From positions 1 through 29,005 of the forward strand of contig DASWFI010000083.1 of assembly GCA_036394315.1 (NCBI GenBank): DNA of 29,005 nucleotides, read 5' to 3'. The stretch is from DASWFI01 sp036394315 (GTDB lineage Bacteria > Patescibacteriota > Doudnabacteria > UBA920 > O2-02-FULL-48-8). Shown here piece after piece: positions 8,534-17,828 of this stretch (positions are counted from its first letter, which is position 1; every line of letters begins with the position of its first letter). Made by a program: the position numbers and the translations under genes. The notes beneath the pieces are model-generated. The model did no database searches and was not told where the DNA came from. It worked only from the letters and a program-made list of their open reading frames with translations.

Positions 8534-8842
8534 TGTATGAGCACAGCCAACAAACATACCACTACCGATAAACTAATTACCCGGATAACGGCCTGGATGG
8601 CAGGTGCGATCCTTTTGGCCCTCCTCATTTGGGGAATCATTTCCTTATGTAGGATCTCCGCACAGATAGAGGCCCAAATGCAATGCTACCAATTACTAAA
8701 TGCTACAGCAAATTTTTAATGTATGAGCACAGCCAACAAATATACCACTGCCGATAAACTAATTACCCGGATAACGGCCTGGATGGCAGGTGCGATCCTT
8801 TTGGCCCTCCTCACTTGGGGAATCATTTCCTTAATGAGGTAT
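8471..8842 (+). repeat. 186-bp tandem duplication across the tolC/hlyD junction
   Basis: The stretch beginning TCCGCACAGATAG at 8471 recurs at 8657, an offset of exactly 186 bp. Identity continues through the TolC stop codon, the ATG of the next gene and about 110 bp of its coding sequence, with only a few substitutions; the copies diverge around 8647 and 8833. The period is a multiple of three. The result is a duplicated gene junction: TolC tail, stop, HlyD start, TolC tail, stop, HlyD start. Confidence 0.93.
8537..8719 (+). CDS. 60-aa chimeric ORF made by junction duplication (HlyD N-terminus + TolC tail)
   Basis: Residues 1-37 copy the HlyD N-terminus (MSTANK, then the transmembrane helix in TAWMAGAILLALLIWGIISL). 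From about residue 41 (ISAQIEAQMQCYQLLNATANF) the protein copies the TolC C-terminal tail. It keeps the same start context as the real hlyD gene (TAATGTATG) and is separated from both neighbours by 3 bp. If translated it would be a membrane-anchored micro-protein. The coding differences from the parent copies (for example H/Y, T/A, I/T, A/E, Y/C) are mostly amino-acid changing, which suits a non-functional by-product; a role is not excluded. Confidence 0.5.
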   Translation: MSTANKHTTTDKLITRITAWMAGAILLALLIWGIISLCRISAQIEAQMQCYQLLNATANF

Positions 8843-9784
8843 TATGCATACGAGGAAACAAACGATGCCCAGGTACAGGAATATATTAATCCCGTGACCG
8901 CCAGGGTGGCTGGCTATATCCGGGAAATCCGTTTTGAAGAAAACCAGGCCGTAAAAAAGGGCGATACCCTTCTGGTCATCGACAACAGCGAGTATGCCTT
9001 GCAGCAGCAGGAAGCCGAAGCCGCTTTGCAAAACGCCCACGCCCAGGCGCTGGCCCTGAACAGCAATGTGGCAACCTCAGCCAGGTTTTCTGAGGTCAAC
9101 CAGACACAGATCGGGGCTGCTAAGGCCCGCCTCTGGGAAAAGGAGCAGGAGTACGCCCGTTACAAGCAACTCTATGACGTGGAATCCGCTACCAAACAAC
9201 AGCTCGAAAATGTACAGACGTCTTTGGAAGTCGCCCGTTCTGATTATCAATCCGCCTTAGATACCTACCAGGCTTCCCTGTCCAAAGTGAACGATTCCAG
9301 GGTGCAGAAAGCCGTCCTGGACGCTGAGATCAAAAGAAGGGAAGCCATGCTGAACAGGAACAAGTTGGATGTAGGTTATACTATCATCCGGGCGCCCTAT
9401 ATCGGTAGAATGGGACGCCGCACCATACAGGAAGGCCAACTGATACAGGCCGGTCAAACACTCGCCTTTATTGTCGACCGGCAATCCGGAAAATGGGTAG
9501 TCGCCAATTTCAAAGAGACGCAGATAAGGCACATGCATGTGGGGGACCTGGCTGAGATAGAAGCTGATGCCTACCCGGGGCAAAAATTCAACGGCCGTAT
9601 CGTCTCCCTTTCCCCCGCTACCGGGTCCAGCTTCTCGATATTGCCTCCAGATAATTCAACCGGCAATTTTGTCAAAATCGTGCAACGTATACCGGTGCGC
9701 ATACGTCTGATTGACACTGTAATTCTGATCGATAATCTCAGTGCCGGTATGAACGCAAATGTAATGATCCGGAAACAACCATAA
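8723..9784 (+). CDS. HlyD/EmrA family periplasmic adaptor subunit
   Basis: A 353-residue membrane-fusion protein. A short cytoplasmic tail precedes one transmembrane helix (about 17-39). A first half-lipoyl motif follows (VAGYIREIRFEENQAVKKGDTLLVID), then a long coiled-coil hairpin (about 80-215, rich in Ala, Gln and Glu), the second lipoyl half (TIIRAPYIGRMGRRTIQEGQ) and the beta-barrel domain (WVVANFKETQIRHMHVGDLAEIE). It bridges the inner-membrane MFS pump and the TolC-like channel. It sits 3 bp after the chimeric ORF, and its stop (9782-9784) is followed by the MFS start at 9786, so the genes are tightly coupled. Confidence 0.95.
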   Translation: MSTANKYTTADKLITRITAWMAGAILLALLTWGIISLMRYYAYEETNDAQVQEYINPVTARVAGYIREIRFEENQAVKKGDTLLVIDNSEYALQQQEAEAALQNAHAQALALNSNVATSARFSEVNQTQIGAAKARLWEKEQEYARYKQLYDVESATKQQLENVQTSLEVARSDYQSALDTYQASLSKVNDSRVQKAVLDAEIKRREAMLNRNKLDVGYTIIRAPYIGRMGRRTIQEGQLIQAGQTLAFIVDRQSGKWVVANFKETQIRHMHVGDLAEIEADAYPGQKFNGRIVSLSPATGSSFSILPPDNSTGNFVKIVQRIPVRIRLIDTVILIDNLSAGMNANVMIRKQP

Positions 9785-9785
9785 T

Positions 9786-11366
9786 ATGACCCAAAGACAA
9801 CTTTTATTCAAATCCTGGGTGCCCGAATGGCTTATCAAGGTCGCCATCCTTATGGTGCTGTTACCGTCGTTCGGCTTATTTGGATTGTCCATCATCAACG
9901 TGGGCGCAGCCGCAGGCTACTATGGGATCGAACCTGCGGACGTGCAGTATTCTATGGTCATATTATACGCGGCTGTGGCAAGCTTTTTTGCCCTGGAAAA
10001 GCGCTTTTCAAACTTTATAGCGTCAAGACATTATCTCCTGTGGGGTACTATCCTACAAATTGCAACCTCGTATTTATGTTACTTCATCCATAACCTGCCC
10101 TTGCTGTTTATTTGTCGTTTTTTGCAGGGCCTGGCCCTCAGCGCCTCGGTCAGTATTTGCATGACCCTTATATTTAACAGGCTTGACAGCGAACGCTCAC
10201 GCGAGATCGGATACTCAGTTTTTTATGGCGTCCTGCTTTGCGCCACCCCTTTTACCAGCCTCGTCACCGCGCCGATCACTGATGCTTTTGATTATAATGC
10301 GCTCTACAAATGGCTTATTTTTATGTTCCCCCCAGGCACTCTTTTGCTGTTCACAATGATGCGGAATATAAGGCTGAACAGAAAAATACCCTTGTACCAG
10401 GTTGACTGGCCCAGCTTTGTGATCTATGGCCTGCTCTTATGCATTTTAGGCTATGTATTGGTATACGGCCAGTCCCGTTACTGGCTGCAGGACAAACGTA
10501 TCCTCCTATCCTGTCTGGCGGCTCTGGCCTTATTCACCTTGCATGTGCTCAGGCAGATAAACCTCAGGAGGCCCTACTTATCCTTACGGGTATTCAAATA
10601 TCGTAACTTCCGGTTAGGAACTTTCTACCTATTTATCCTTTACTTGTGCCGGGGAGCACTGAACATAACCACCACCTACTTTGCCATCGTATTAAAGCTG
10701 GATCCCATTCATATTGCTTATCTATTACTGGCCAATATACTCGGCATTATAGGTGGCGCCGTGGTATCTTCCAGGCTTATCCTTGTGAAAGGGCCAACCA
10801 GGTTAGTATGGATGGCAGGTCTTACCATCCTGCTCATTTTTCATATCTGGATGCGCCTGTTGTTTACCTCGCAGGCCAATGTCTCCGTATATATCCTTCC
10901 CCTGATCGCCCAGGGATTAGGCATTGGATTGCTGATGGCCCCCATAGTTGTTTTTATGGTATCCTCCGTACCCGCTAGTCTGGGAGGTACGGCCTCCGCC
11001 ACAGGAATATTTTTCCGGTTTCTCGGCTTCTGCACCAGCTTTGCACTGATCAACTACTTTTCACTTTTCAGGCTTTCTCAACACTATGACCGCTTTCTCC
11101 AATCATTGACTGCCCTTGATCCCGGTATGTTACAGCGAACACTGGCGTACAGACAGGCCCTCATCGTCAAAGGGATGGTAACTGATCAGGCTGCCATCGT
11201 GGCTACGAGCCTGCTGAAAAGTTCCGTCAACGTTCAAGTGCAATTGAGGTACATGATCGATTATTACGAGATGATGAGTTGGCTGATCCTGGGGGTGATC
11301 CTGTTCATTGCGCCATACCCTTATTTCAAACGTACCGTCATGCATTTACAAAATCCCCCCTCTTGA
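9786..11366 (+). CDS. MFS drug:H+ antiporter (EmrB/DHA2-like)
   Basis: A 526-residue polytopic inner-membrane protein with at least 12, probably 14, hydrophobic segments, as in the DHA2 group. The periplasm-proximal helices include a long TM4-TM5 region (LFICRFLQGLALSASVSICM). Together with the upstream HlyD and TolC proteins it should form a tripartite proton-driven exporter of toxic compounds across both membranes; the substrate is unknown. It is the last gene of the operon. No resistance-specific signature is visible. Confidence 0.93.
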   Translation: MTQRQLLFKSWVPEWLIKVAILMVLLPSFGLFGLSIINVGAAAGYYGIEPADVQYSMVILYAAVASFFALEKRFSNFIASRHYLLWGTILQIATSYLCYFIHNLPLLFICRFLQGLALSASVSICMTLIFNRLDSERSREIGYSVFYGVLLCATPFTSLVTAPITDAFDYNALYKWLIFMFPPGTLLLFTMMRNIRLNRKIPLYQVDWPSFVIYGLLLCILGYVLVYGQSRYWLQDKRILLSCLAALALFTLHVLRQINLRRPYLSLRVFKYRNFRLGTFYLFILYLCRGALNITTTYFAIVLKLDPIHIAYLLLANILGIIGGAVVSSRLILVKGPTRLVWMAGLTILLIFHIWMRLLFTSQANVSVYILPLIAQGLGIGLLMAPIVVFMVSSVPASLGGTASATGIFFRFLGFCTSFALINYFSLFRLSQHYDRFLQSLTALDPGMLQRTLAYRQALIVKGMVTDQAAIVATSLLKSSVNVQVQLRYMIDYYEMMSWLILGVILFIAPYPYFKRTVMHLQNPPS

Positions 11367-11458
11367 TGCTTTTCCAACTCTGATTGTAGCCATACCTGAA
11401 AATAAAACAGCTTAAATGTAAACAGAATAAATTATTGAAAACCTTCAAAATTGTCGAA

Positions 11459-12753
11459 ATGAAAATAACTGATAAATATGATGTGATTGTCGTTGGCGGC
11501 GGTGCAGCTGGAATTGGCGCCGGGATCGGTGCTGCGCAGGCAGGCGCAAAAACGTTGCTGGTTGAAAGTGGCCCTTCTCTGGGCGGAGCGGCAACCCAGA
11601 AGAATGTCTTAACTTACTGCGGCCTTTATACCCAGTCCACACCATCCAGGCAAGCGATTGGTGGTGTTGCCGAAAAAGTCTTAGCTAATTTAAGAAATAT
11701 GGGGGGCATTAGAACCCCGGTAAGGCTTGGTGAGCCGAGCAATACTGTTATAGCTTTGATTGACCCTGAGGCGACAAAGGTGGCATTGGATAATGTTATA
11801 CAGGTTGAAGGGCTGGATCTTTTATTGCACACTATGTTAATAAGCGCATCCCGTTTAGAAAACAATATTCAAAGTGTGACATTATTTGACGACAATGGTC
11901 CACATAAGGTTGAAGGCCGGTTTTTTGTTGATGCAAGCGGAGAAGGGGATCTGGCGGCATTCGGGGGTGCGTCCATTCGTTATGGTAATCATGGTAAGGT
12001 CCAGGAAGGTAACTTGCTGTTCGCTTTGGCGGAATTAAGCCGGGCTCTGATATTTCAGCCAAACGTTGGGCTGAAGCAATCCAACAAGCCAAACAATCCG
12101 GGAATACTATTTTAACAAAAGTGAACGGATTAATAGTTCCTATGCCGGTCTCAGGAGACCTTTTAACCTACATCATTAATGCCGAGTACAGTGCACTTGA
12201 TAGTGCAAGCATAACAAAAGCTGAACTAGATGGCCGGAAAAAAGCCTGGGCATATTTACAGGCGATACGAACTATACCAGGGCATGAAAAGGCTTATATT
12301 GTTTCAACCGGGCCAAAATTCGGTACACGGGAGTCACGGCATATTAACGGACGTTACCAGGTTACTGAACATGACGTAATTACCGGCACACGGCACAATG
12401 ACGTTATTGCACTTGGCGCCTGGCCAATAGAATATCACCCGGGTTCAAACAAACCGCGCATCTGGAAAACCATCAAAGATGATCTTACATTTGATATTCC
12501 ACTCAGAGCCCTGGAAAGCATAGATACAAATAATCTTTATGCGGCCGGGCGATTGGTTGATGGAGACGGCGGCGGTGGCGGGTCTATGCGCGTCATGGGT
12601 ACCAGCTTTGCAACGGGTCAGGCCGCCGGCGTCGCAGCTGCAATGAGATCAAAGGGTAAAGGAAAAATACCTGATATCCAAAATGAACTGGAACGGCAGG
12701 GGGCAATATTAAAGGCTGATAACCTTAGTGTTGTAGAGACAGAAGCGCTATAG
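11459..12753 (+). pseudogene. FAD-dependent oxidoreductase, split by a frameshift
   Basis: The two halves (11459-12115 and from 12121) form one flavoprotein of the FAD_oxidored type. The N-terminus has the dinucleotide fold YDVIVVGGGAAGIGAGIGAAQAG with an acidic end-of-strand residue (LLVESG). The C-terminus has the second FAD contact around LYAAGRLVDGDGGGGGSMRVMGT and SFATGQAAGVAAA. The frame breaks near CTCT at 12045-12048: removing one CT restores a continuous reading (…LSRADISAKRWAEAIQQ…) that joins both parts. The whole product would be about 431 residues. An upstream TTG start (11435) is less likely than the ATG at 11459. The lesion is recent or a sequencing error, since no other damage is seen. 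Substrate unknown. Confidence 0.85.
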
Positions 12754-12811
12754 TGCATAACTACCACCCCAATTGCAGCCGCTGCCGTTGGCAGGTTTCC
12801 CTTTTCGCCCT

Positions 12812-13126
12812 CTAGTCCGCTTTGACGCTGGTACTCGTTACTATCCAGCTTTCCGAATCGCTGGAACGCAACTCGACGATCTGATCGGCGTTCTCCAGGG
12901 TAATGGAATAGTCAGGATGCTTCACTTTCCCTTCTTCCGATAGTTCGGTGATCCAGTAGTCCTTGTAATCTTTTTTGATATCCGCCAGCAGGGCCACGGG
13001 CAATTGGCCGGAAAGGATATTGTGCACGGCGTGGGGTTGACCGGTTTGCCGATCGCGGCCGGCGGCGGAGACGTGGGCAGCACTGATCAGCAGAAGAAGC
13101 GCAGCGCCGAGGAATGTCTTTTTCAT
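12812..13126 (-). CDS. PepSY-like small secreted protein
   Basis: 104 residues with a clear signal peptide (MKKTFLGAALLLLISAAHVSAA) and a mature part resembling the PepSY-like domain of small periplasmic Bacteroidota proteins: LPVALLADIKKDYKDYWITEL followed by a strand-rich YSITLENADQIVELRSSDSESW. Such proteins are usually about 100-150 residues, so the length is normal. The biochemical role of the family is not established. It stands alone on the minus strand between the flavoprotein and the molybdenum hydroxylase genes. Confidence 0.8.
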   Translation of the reverse strand: MKKTFLGAALLLLISAAHVSAAGRDRQTGQPHAVHNILSGQLPVALLADIKKDYKDYWITELSEEGKVKHPDYSITLENADQIVELRSSDSESWIVTSTSVKAD

Positions 13127-13304
13127 ATTTTTCTTGTTTAAACAGCAAAGCTATCGCAGTCCGGCAACGCCCCGTTGTTAATAGGGAGGAGCGGAGGAAA
13201 CTGTTAATGTTCGTTAATGAATGGACATGGAAAGAGCCATTTAAAAATGGTTCCGGCCTGGTTTAGCGGCCGCAGCGGGAGGAAGACGTTGGGATGATCG
13301 GTAA

Positions 13305-13687
13305 ATGGGACTAACGCTCCGAAATGAGGTCCTAATTGTTTTTATTTCAACGGGTTGCGATTTGATGGTTTTTCTTGTTCACCGTATTGGTCGCGCCCAT
13401 ATAGCAAAGAGCAGAAAAAACCTTGAAAATATCATTAGAGGAATTACCTTTGAGGGGAGTAAGATAATTGCACGGCAACCAGAAATATCTTATGCGCAAG
13501 CTTTAGAAACTGCTTATACTTCTTAGGATTTACAGAAAAAAATAATTCTTCCCAGGCTGTTTAGAAACAACCATTTATCACTTCTGACGTACCCGTTGAT
13601 TTATTAGATGTTAAAAAATTATTGGCTGACAATGGTTTTGAAAACACAAAGAGAAGGCCCGAACTAACTTTTTTTTCAGTATCCCTT
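13305..13687 (+). pseudogene. Unrecognised gene remnants
   Basis: A 73-codon frame (13305-13526) ends with a protein-like stretch, KNLENIIRGITFEGSKIIARQ. After its stop, another frame without a start codon reads SDVPVDLLDVKKLLADNGFE between about 13574 and 13687. Both look like pieces of real proteins but I recognise neither family and cannot tell whether they were one gene. The first part of the 73-codon frame looks unlike the rest. Interpreted as decayed sequence. Confidence 0.3.
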
Positions 13688-13762
13688 TAATTGGCTATGG
13701 CCGGGAGCCGCCTTAACTTTATCCACTTTCTCATTCCAGGCAGTAATAAAACAATTAAGCTT

Positions 13763-14230
13763 ATGCCAAAGTATTCAATCCAGGTGAATGGTAAGACACA
13801 TGAAGTAGATGTGCTCGAAGATATGCCCCTCTTATGGGTTTTGAGGGATATTCTGGGAATGAAAGGAACGAAATTCGGTTGTGGCAGGGCTCTTTGCGGG
13901 GCCTGTACCGTCCATTTGAACGATACGGCGGTACGATCCTGCAGCATTCCGGTTTCCACGATTGGTCAAAACAAGATCACTACAATCGAAGGCTTATCGG
14001 AAAAAGGCGATCATCCCCTGCAGCAGGCTTGGGAAAAATTCATCGTTCCGCAATGCGGGTATTGCCAGACCGGCCAGATCATGAACGCCGCTGCTTTGTT
14101 AAAAAGAAATGCCAAACCTTCCGAGGAGGAAATCGAGCAAGCTATGCAAGGAAATCTTTGCAGATGCGGAACCTATAACAGGATATTGCAGGCGATCCAA
14201 AGTGTAAGCGGACGGACCGTCATCGGATAG
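13763..14230 (+). CDS. Molybdenum hydroxylase, 2Fe-2S subunit (IorA/CoxS-like)
   Basis: A 155-residue electron-transfer subunit of the xanthine oxidase family. The plant-ferredoxin cluster ligands are C40, C45, C48 and C60 (FGCGRALCGACTV); the second cluster in the helical domain uses C98, C101, C133 and C135 (CGYCQTGQIM, NLCRCGTY). All eight cysteines are present, so both clusters should assemble. The ATG at 13763 is chosen because family members begin close to this strand (KYSIQVNGK); a TTG at 13691 would add an unlikely 24 residues. It is followed 111 bp later by its partner subunit. Confidence 0.95.
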   Translation: MPKYSIQVNGKTHEVDVLEDMPLLWVLRDILGMKGTKFGCGRALCGACTVHLNDTAVRSCSIPVSTIGQNKITTIEGLSEKGDHPLQQAWEKFIVPQCGYCQTGQIMNAAALLKRNAKPSEEEIEQAMQGNLCRCGTYNRILQAIQSVSGRTVIG

Positions 14231-14341
14231 GGAATCCTGTCCGGCAAAGCAAATAGATCATCACCATTAAATAGATGGAGACACATGAAAATAGTACCAC
14301 CATTTCAGAAAAAGTCAGGGAATGTCCGATCTGAGATATTC

Positions 14342-16570
14342 ATGGCGAGCAGAAGGGACTTCCTAAGAATAGGAGGCCTGGCCGCGGGGGGATTTGTGCT
14401 GGGAGTAAGCTTCTTTAGCTGCAATGAGAAAGGGAAAAAGGTCGCATCGCTGGCACCCAGCGTGTATTTAACCATCCACCCGGATGGAGAAGTCATTATC
14501 GTCGCGCACCGTTCTGAAATGGGAACGGGCATCCGGACATCCCTGCCGCTTGTCGTCGCCGACGAGCTTGGGGCGGACTGGAGCAGAGTCCGTATTGTCC
14601 AGGCCGAAGGAGATGAAAAAAAATACGGCAACCAGAATACAGATGGCTCCTTTTCCATCCGGATGTTCTATCTGCCAATGCGCCAGGCGGGTGCAACGGC
14701 CAAATTCATGCTGATACAGGCTGCGGCACAGAAATGGAACGTTGCGGCGGCAGAATGCGACACGGATAACGGCCAGGTGGTCCATAAGGCTTCGGGGAAG
14801 ACCGCTGCTTTTGGCGACCTCGTCGAGGCGGCCGGCAAAGTGGCGATACCCCCTCTGGATCAGTTGAAGCTTAAAGACCCCGGACAGTTTAAGATGATCG
14901 GACGTGCAACACCCATTATCGATCTGCATGATATAGTCATCGGGAAGGCCGTCTTCGGCATCGATGCGGCGGTAGACAATATGAAATACGCCGCGATAAA
15001 ACGCTGCCCTGTCGTCGGAGGGAACGTAAAATCCTATAAAGCGGATAAGGCCCTGGCAGTGACCGGGGTCCTCAAAGTAATTGTCATCAAGGGAGGTGGC
15101 ATACCTCCGACGATACATAAACCATTGAGCGGCGTCGCCGTGGTGGCCGACAATACCTGGGCCGCCATCAAAGCGCGGGATCTGCTGGAGGTGGAATGGG
15201 ACCTGGGTCCCAACGCCGGATACGATTCGGCCGCACACATAGAGGAACTGAAAAAGGAGATAGTGAAGGATGGAACGGTAAGAAGAGTCCGGGGGGACTT
15301 CGGCATGGCGAAGAAAAATGCAAAAAAGGTTATCGAGCATACCTACATTGCGCCTTATATGGCACATGGGACGATCGAGCCCCCCAACGCGCTGGCTGTT
15401 GTAAAGGACGGCAATTGCGAAATTTGGGCATGTACCCAAAATCCACAGGGCGCACGCGACTCTGTCGCCGAGGCGCTCGGCCTGACTGCGGAGCATGTGA
15501 AAGTAAACGTAACGCTCCTTGGGGGTGCGTTTGGCAGGAAGTCAAAACCTGATTTCATCGTGGAGGCGGCGCTGCTGGCAAAGGAATGCGGATTTCCGGT
15601 AAAGGTCCAATGGACCAGGGAAGATGACATCCACCACGACTTCTACCATGCGTTAAGCGTTCAACGGATAGTGGCCACCATCGATACCAACAACAAGCTC
15701 AGCGGCTGGAACCACCATCTTGCCTATCCGTCCATCGGCGCCACCTTTGACGCGTCCGTCGTGCAGCCCTCCGATGGGGAGTTGGGTCAGGGCGCTTTGG
15801 ACTTTCCCTATGATGTTCCGGCAATAAAAGTGGAGACACATGACGCCACATCGCATATCCGGGTGGGCTGGCTCCGCTCGGTGCGTAATATTCCTCAGGC
15901 CTTTGCCGTGGGCACCATGGTGGACGAGATCGCCGAGGCCAGGAAAATGGACCCTATCGCCAATTCGCTTGACCTATTGGGAGCGGACAGGTCGATCACC
16001 TTTAATTCCGAGATCCCAAAGGGTGCTTATCCCAATTATAATGAAGACATTGCCAAGTACCCATGGGAGACCGGAAGAATGAAGAAAGTGATAGAAAGGG
16101 TGGCCAAGGATGCCGGCTGGGGAAAAAAGCTCCCCCAAGGTTCGGCGATGGGCTTTGCCGCACATAAAAGTTTTTTAACGTATGTGGCCTGCATCGTAGA
16201 AGTAAAGGTCGAAGGTAATAAGATCAGTATTCCCAATGTGTACTATGCCCTGGACTGCGGTACAGCTGTTAACATGGACCGGATACGGTCACAGTTCGAA
16301 GGAGGTGCGCAGTTTTCGACAAGCATCGCCTTAAAAAGCGAGATCACCATAAAGAACGGCCGGGTCGAGCAAAACAACTTCGATAGCTACAAGATCATCC
16401 GGATGCCCGAATCGCCCAAAAATATCCATGTATCTATCATCGACAGTCAGGATAAGCCCACCGGAGTGGGAGAACCACCGGTGCCGGCGTTCACCCCGGC
16501 TTTGTGTAATGCCATTTATGCGGCCACGGGCAAGCGAATCTATAAGCTGCCAGTCGATCTGGGCGCGTAA
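14342..16570 (+). CDS. Molybdenum hydroxylase, molybdopterin-binding subunit (IorB-like)
   Basis: About 742 residues from the ATG at 14342. It begins with a twin-arginine signal (SRRDFLRIGGLAAGGFVLG) and a cysteine soon after (SFFSC), so it is probably Tat-exported and perhaps lipid-anchored, as isoquinoline 1-oxidoreductase-type subunits are. The family's substrate and cofactor regions are visible: TLLGGAFGRK, the Arg-rich HIRVGWLRSVRNIPQAFAVG and the C-terminal active-site Glu in TGVGEPPVPAF. With the upstream 2Fe-2S subunit it should hydroxylate an aldehyde or N-heterocycle, passing electrons to a cytochrome or the respiratory chain. No third (cytochrome c) subunit gene is present. A start at 14285 would add 19 residues ahead of the Tat motif and is less likely. 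Confidence 0.93.
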   Translation: MASRRDFLRIGGLAAGGFVLGVSFFSCNEKGKKVASLAPSVYLTIHPDGEVIIVAHRSEMGTGIRTSLPLVVADELGADWSRVRIVQAEGDEKKYGNQNTDGSFSIRMFYLPMRQAGATAKFMLIQAAAQKWNVAAAECDTDNGQVVHKASGKTAAFGDLVEAAGKVAIPPLDQLKLKDPGQFKMIGRATPIIDLHDIVIGKAVFGIDAAVDNMKYAAIKRCPVVGGNVKSYKADKALAVTGVLKVIVIKGGGIPPTIHKPLSGVAVVADNTWAAIKARDLLEVEWDLGPNAGYDSAAHIEELKKEIVKDGTVRRVRGDFGMAKKNAKKVIEHTYIAPYMAHGTIEPPNALAVVKDGNCEIWACTQNPQGARDSVAEALGLTAEHVKVNVTLLGGAFGRKSKPDFIVEAALLAKECGFPVKVQWTREDDIHHDFYHALSVQRIVATIDTNNKLSGWNHHLAYPSIGATFDASVVQPSDGELGQGALDFPYDVPAIKVETHDATSHIRVGWLRSVRNIPQAFAVGTMVDEIAEARKMDPIANSLDLLGADRSITFNSEIPKGAYPNYNEDIAKYPWETGRMKKVIERVAKDAGWGKKLPQGSAMGFAAHKSFLTYVACIVEVKVEGNKISIPNVYYALDCGTAVNMDRIRSQFEGGAQFSTSIALKSEITIKNGRVEQNNFDSYKIIRMPESPKNIHVSIIDSQDKPTGVGEPPVPAFTPALCNAIYAATGKRIYKLPVDLGA

Positions 16571-16617
16571 ATCCAACATATGGCGGAATCGAAATTAAGC
16601 GCCACTACTGCTTTTTC

Positions 16618-17325
16618 TTATTTGACCGCTGCATCCGCCAATGGCAATTCCTCGCTTATAACTACCTTTATGATACCAGTATCAATTAGCTCGGAAATTT
16701 TATTCAGCGCATTTTTGCTCCGAAACCCTGGCACAAAGGTCGCCCGGACCTGATGCGTTTCTGCTATTTTTTGATCGGGTAAGGCAACCACTGACATGAG
16801 CCGCCCTTGAGGTTTAATCACCTGATAGGATCGCTCAATAAGGTCCCCGCCTACCAAATCGGCAACGACATCAACATTTTTGACCACATCTTCGAATCGT
16901 TCAGTCTTATAGTCAATAACCTCATCGGCTCCGATGCCCTTCAGGAATTCTGCGTTGTATGACGATGCTGTCGCGATGACCTTTGCTTTCCTCCATTTGG
17001 CCAGTTGTACAGCGAAACAACCTACTCCACCAGCAGCGCCGTGAATAAGAATGGTTTCGTCAGGTTGTATGTCAGCATATTCCGGAGCGATTAATGCGCC
17101 CCATGCTGTAAGAGCAGCCAGTGGTACGGCGGCTGCTGTTCCTAACGGTATATTTCGGGGTGCTTGCGCAACCAACCCGGCAGGCACATTGACATATTCC
17201 GCATAAGTCCCGCATAGAGTTATTAGCGTTGCACCGTAGACTTTATCACCAACCGATAAATCAGTCACATTAGCGCCTAATGCTGTAACTATACCGGAAA
17301 AGTCAATACCTGGTGTAAACGGCAT
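16618..17325 (-). pseudogene. MDR-family NADP-dependent oxidoreductase, truncated at both ends
   Basis: A quinone-oxidoreductase-like medium-chain dehydrogenase. The Rossmann fold is complete (TILIHGAAGGVGCFAVQLAK), and the substrate-domain start FTPGIDFSGIVTALG is present. It is only 235 residues where the family is about 305-315. It begins in the middle of the N-terminal catalytic fold (about 65-70 residues missing, no in-frame extension: the frame hits the stop of the neighbouring thioesterase gene). It ends at LPLADAAVK, before the usual AHE...GKIVL tail (about 20 residues missing). It is probably non-functional. It lies 51 bp after the thioesterase gene on the same strand. Confidence 0.8.
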
Positions 17326-17376
17326 GGGTACCGGGCAGGGGGATAAAGAATGATGAAGTTTATACTGCGATGTTGC

Positions 17377-17802
17377 TTACGGCTGTTCAATCTGCACAAC
17401 AGCCATGGTAGCGGATGCTTTGGCCACCAAGATTGCGTCTGACCACACCTCCGCTTCACAAAAATGAAACTGACGTCCAGACTTTATAACCTTTCCCTTG
17501 GCGACCAGACTTGCCCCGCGAGCGGCTTTTAGGAATGATATTTTGAGCTCAACGGTGACGACTTCCCTGTCATGTGGTGTCATAGAAATAGCAGCAAAGC
17601 CGGCGGCGCTATCTGCAAGGGTAGTGATCAACCCACCATGCGCCGCCTGCTGGTGTTGCATATAGGATGGCTGGAGAGGCACACTTGCCTCTACCACACC
17701 ATCGCACACTTGGTGAAGCTTGATATTCAAGTGGTGGAGGAATTTGCACTGTTGGATCCTCTCCTTCATCTTTTCGTCGCCCTGTATTTCTGCTGTGTTC
17801 AC
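17377..17802 (-). CDS. PaaI family thioesterase (hotdog fold)
   Basis: 141 residues. The hotdog-fold thioesterase signature is HGGLITTLADSAAGFA, and the core strand is VVTVELKISFLKAARGASLVAKGKVIKSGRQ. Such enzymes hydrolyse acyl-CoA thioesters, often phenylacetyl-CoA-like, in the cytoplasm. Length is typical if translation starts at the ATG nearest KMKER or at 17802; the first ten residues are not conserved and the inner Met is possible. It lies between DUF2000 and the truncated MDR gene. Confidence 0.9.
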   Translation of the reverse strand: MNTAEIQGDEKMKERIQQCKFLHHLNIKLHQVCDGVVEASVPLQPSYMQHQQAAHGGLITTLADSAAGFAAISMTPHDREVVTVELKISFLKAARGASLVAKGKVIKSGRQFHFCEAEVWSDAILVAKASATMAVVQIEQP

Positions 17803-17828
17803 CTTATTATTGTTTTTTCTTTTTTAGG

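Noticed and set aside
14468..15496. 342-codon minus-strand frame opposite the molybdopterin subunit gene
   Set aside because: It is antisense to a gene with clear domains, has atypical composition (Cys, Arg and His rich) and no family motif; a shadow of GC-rich coding sequence.
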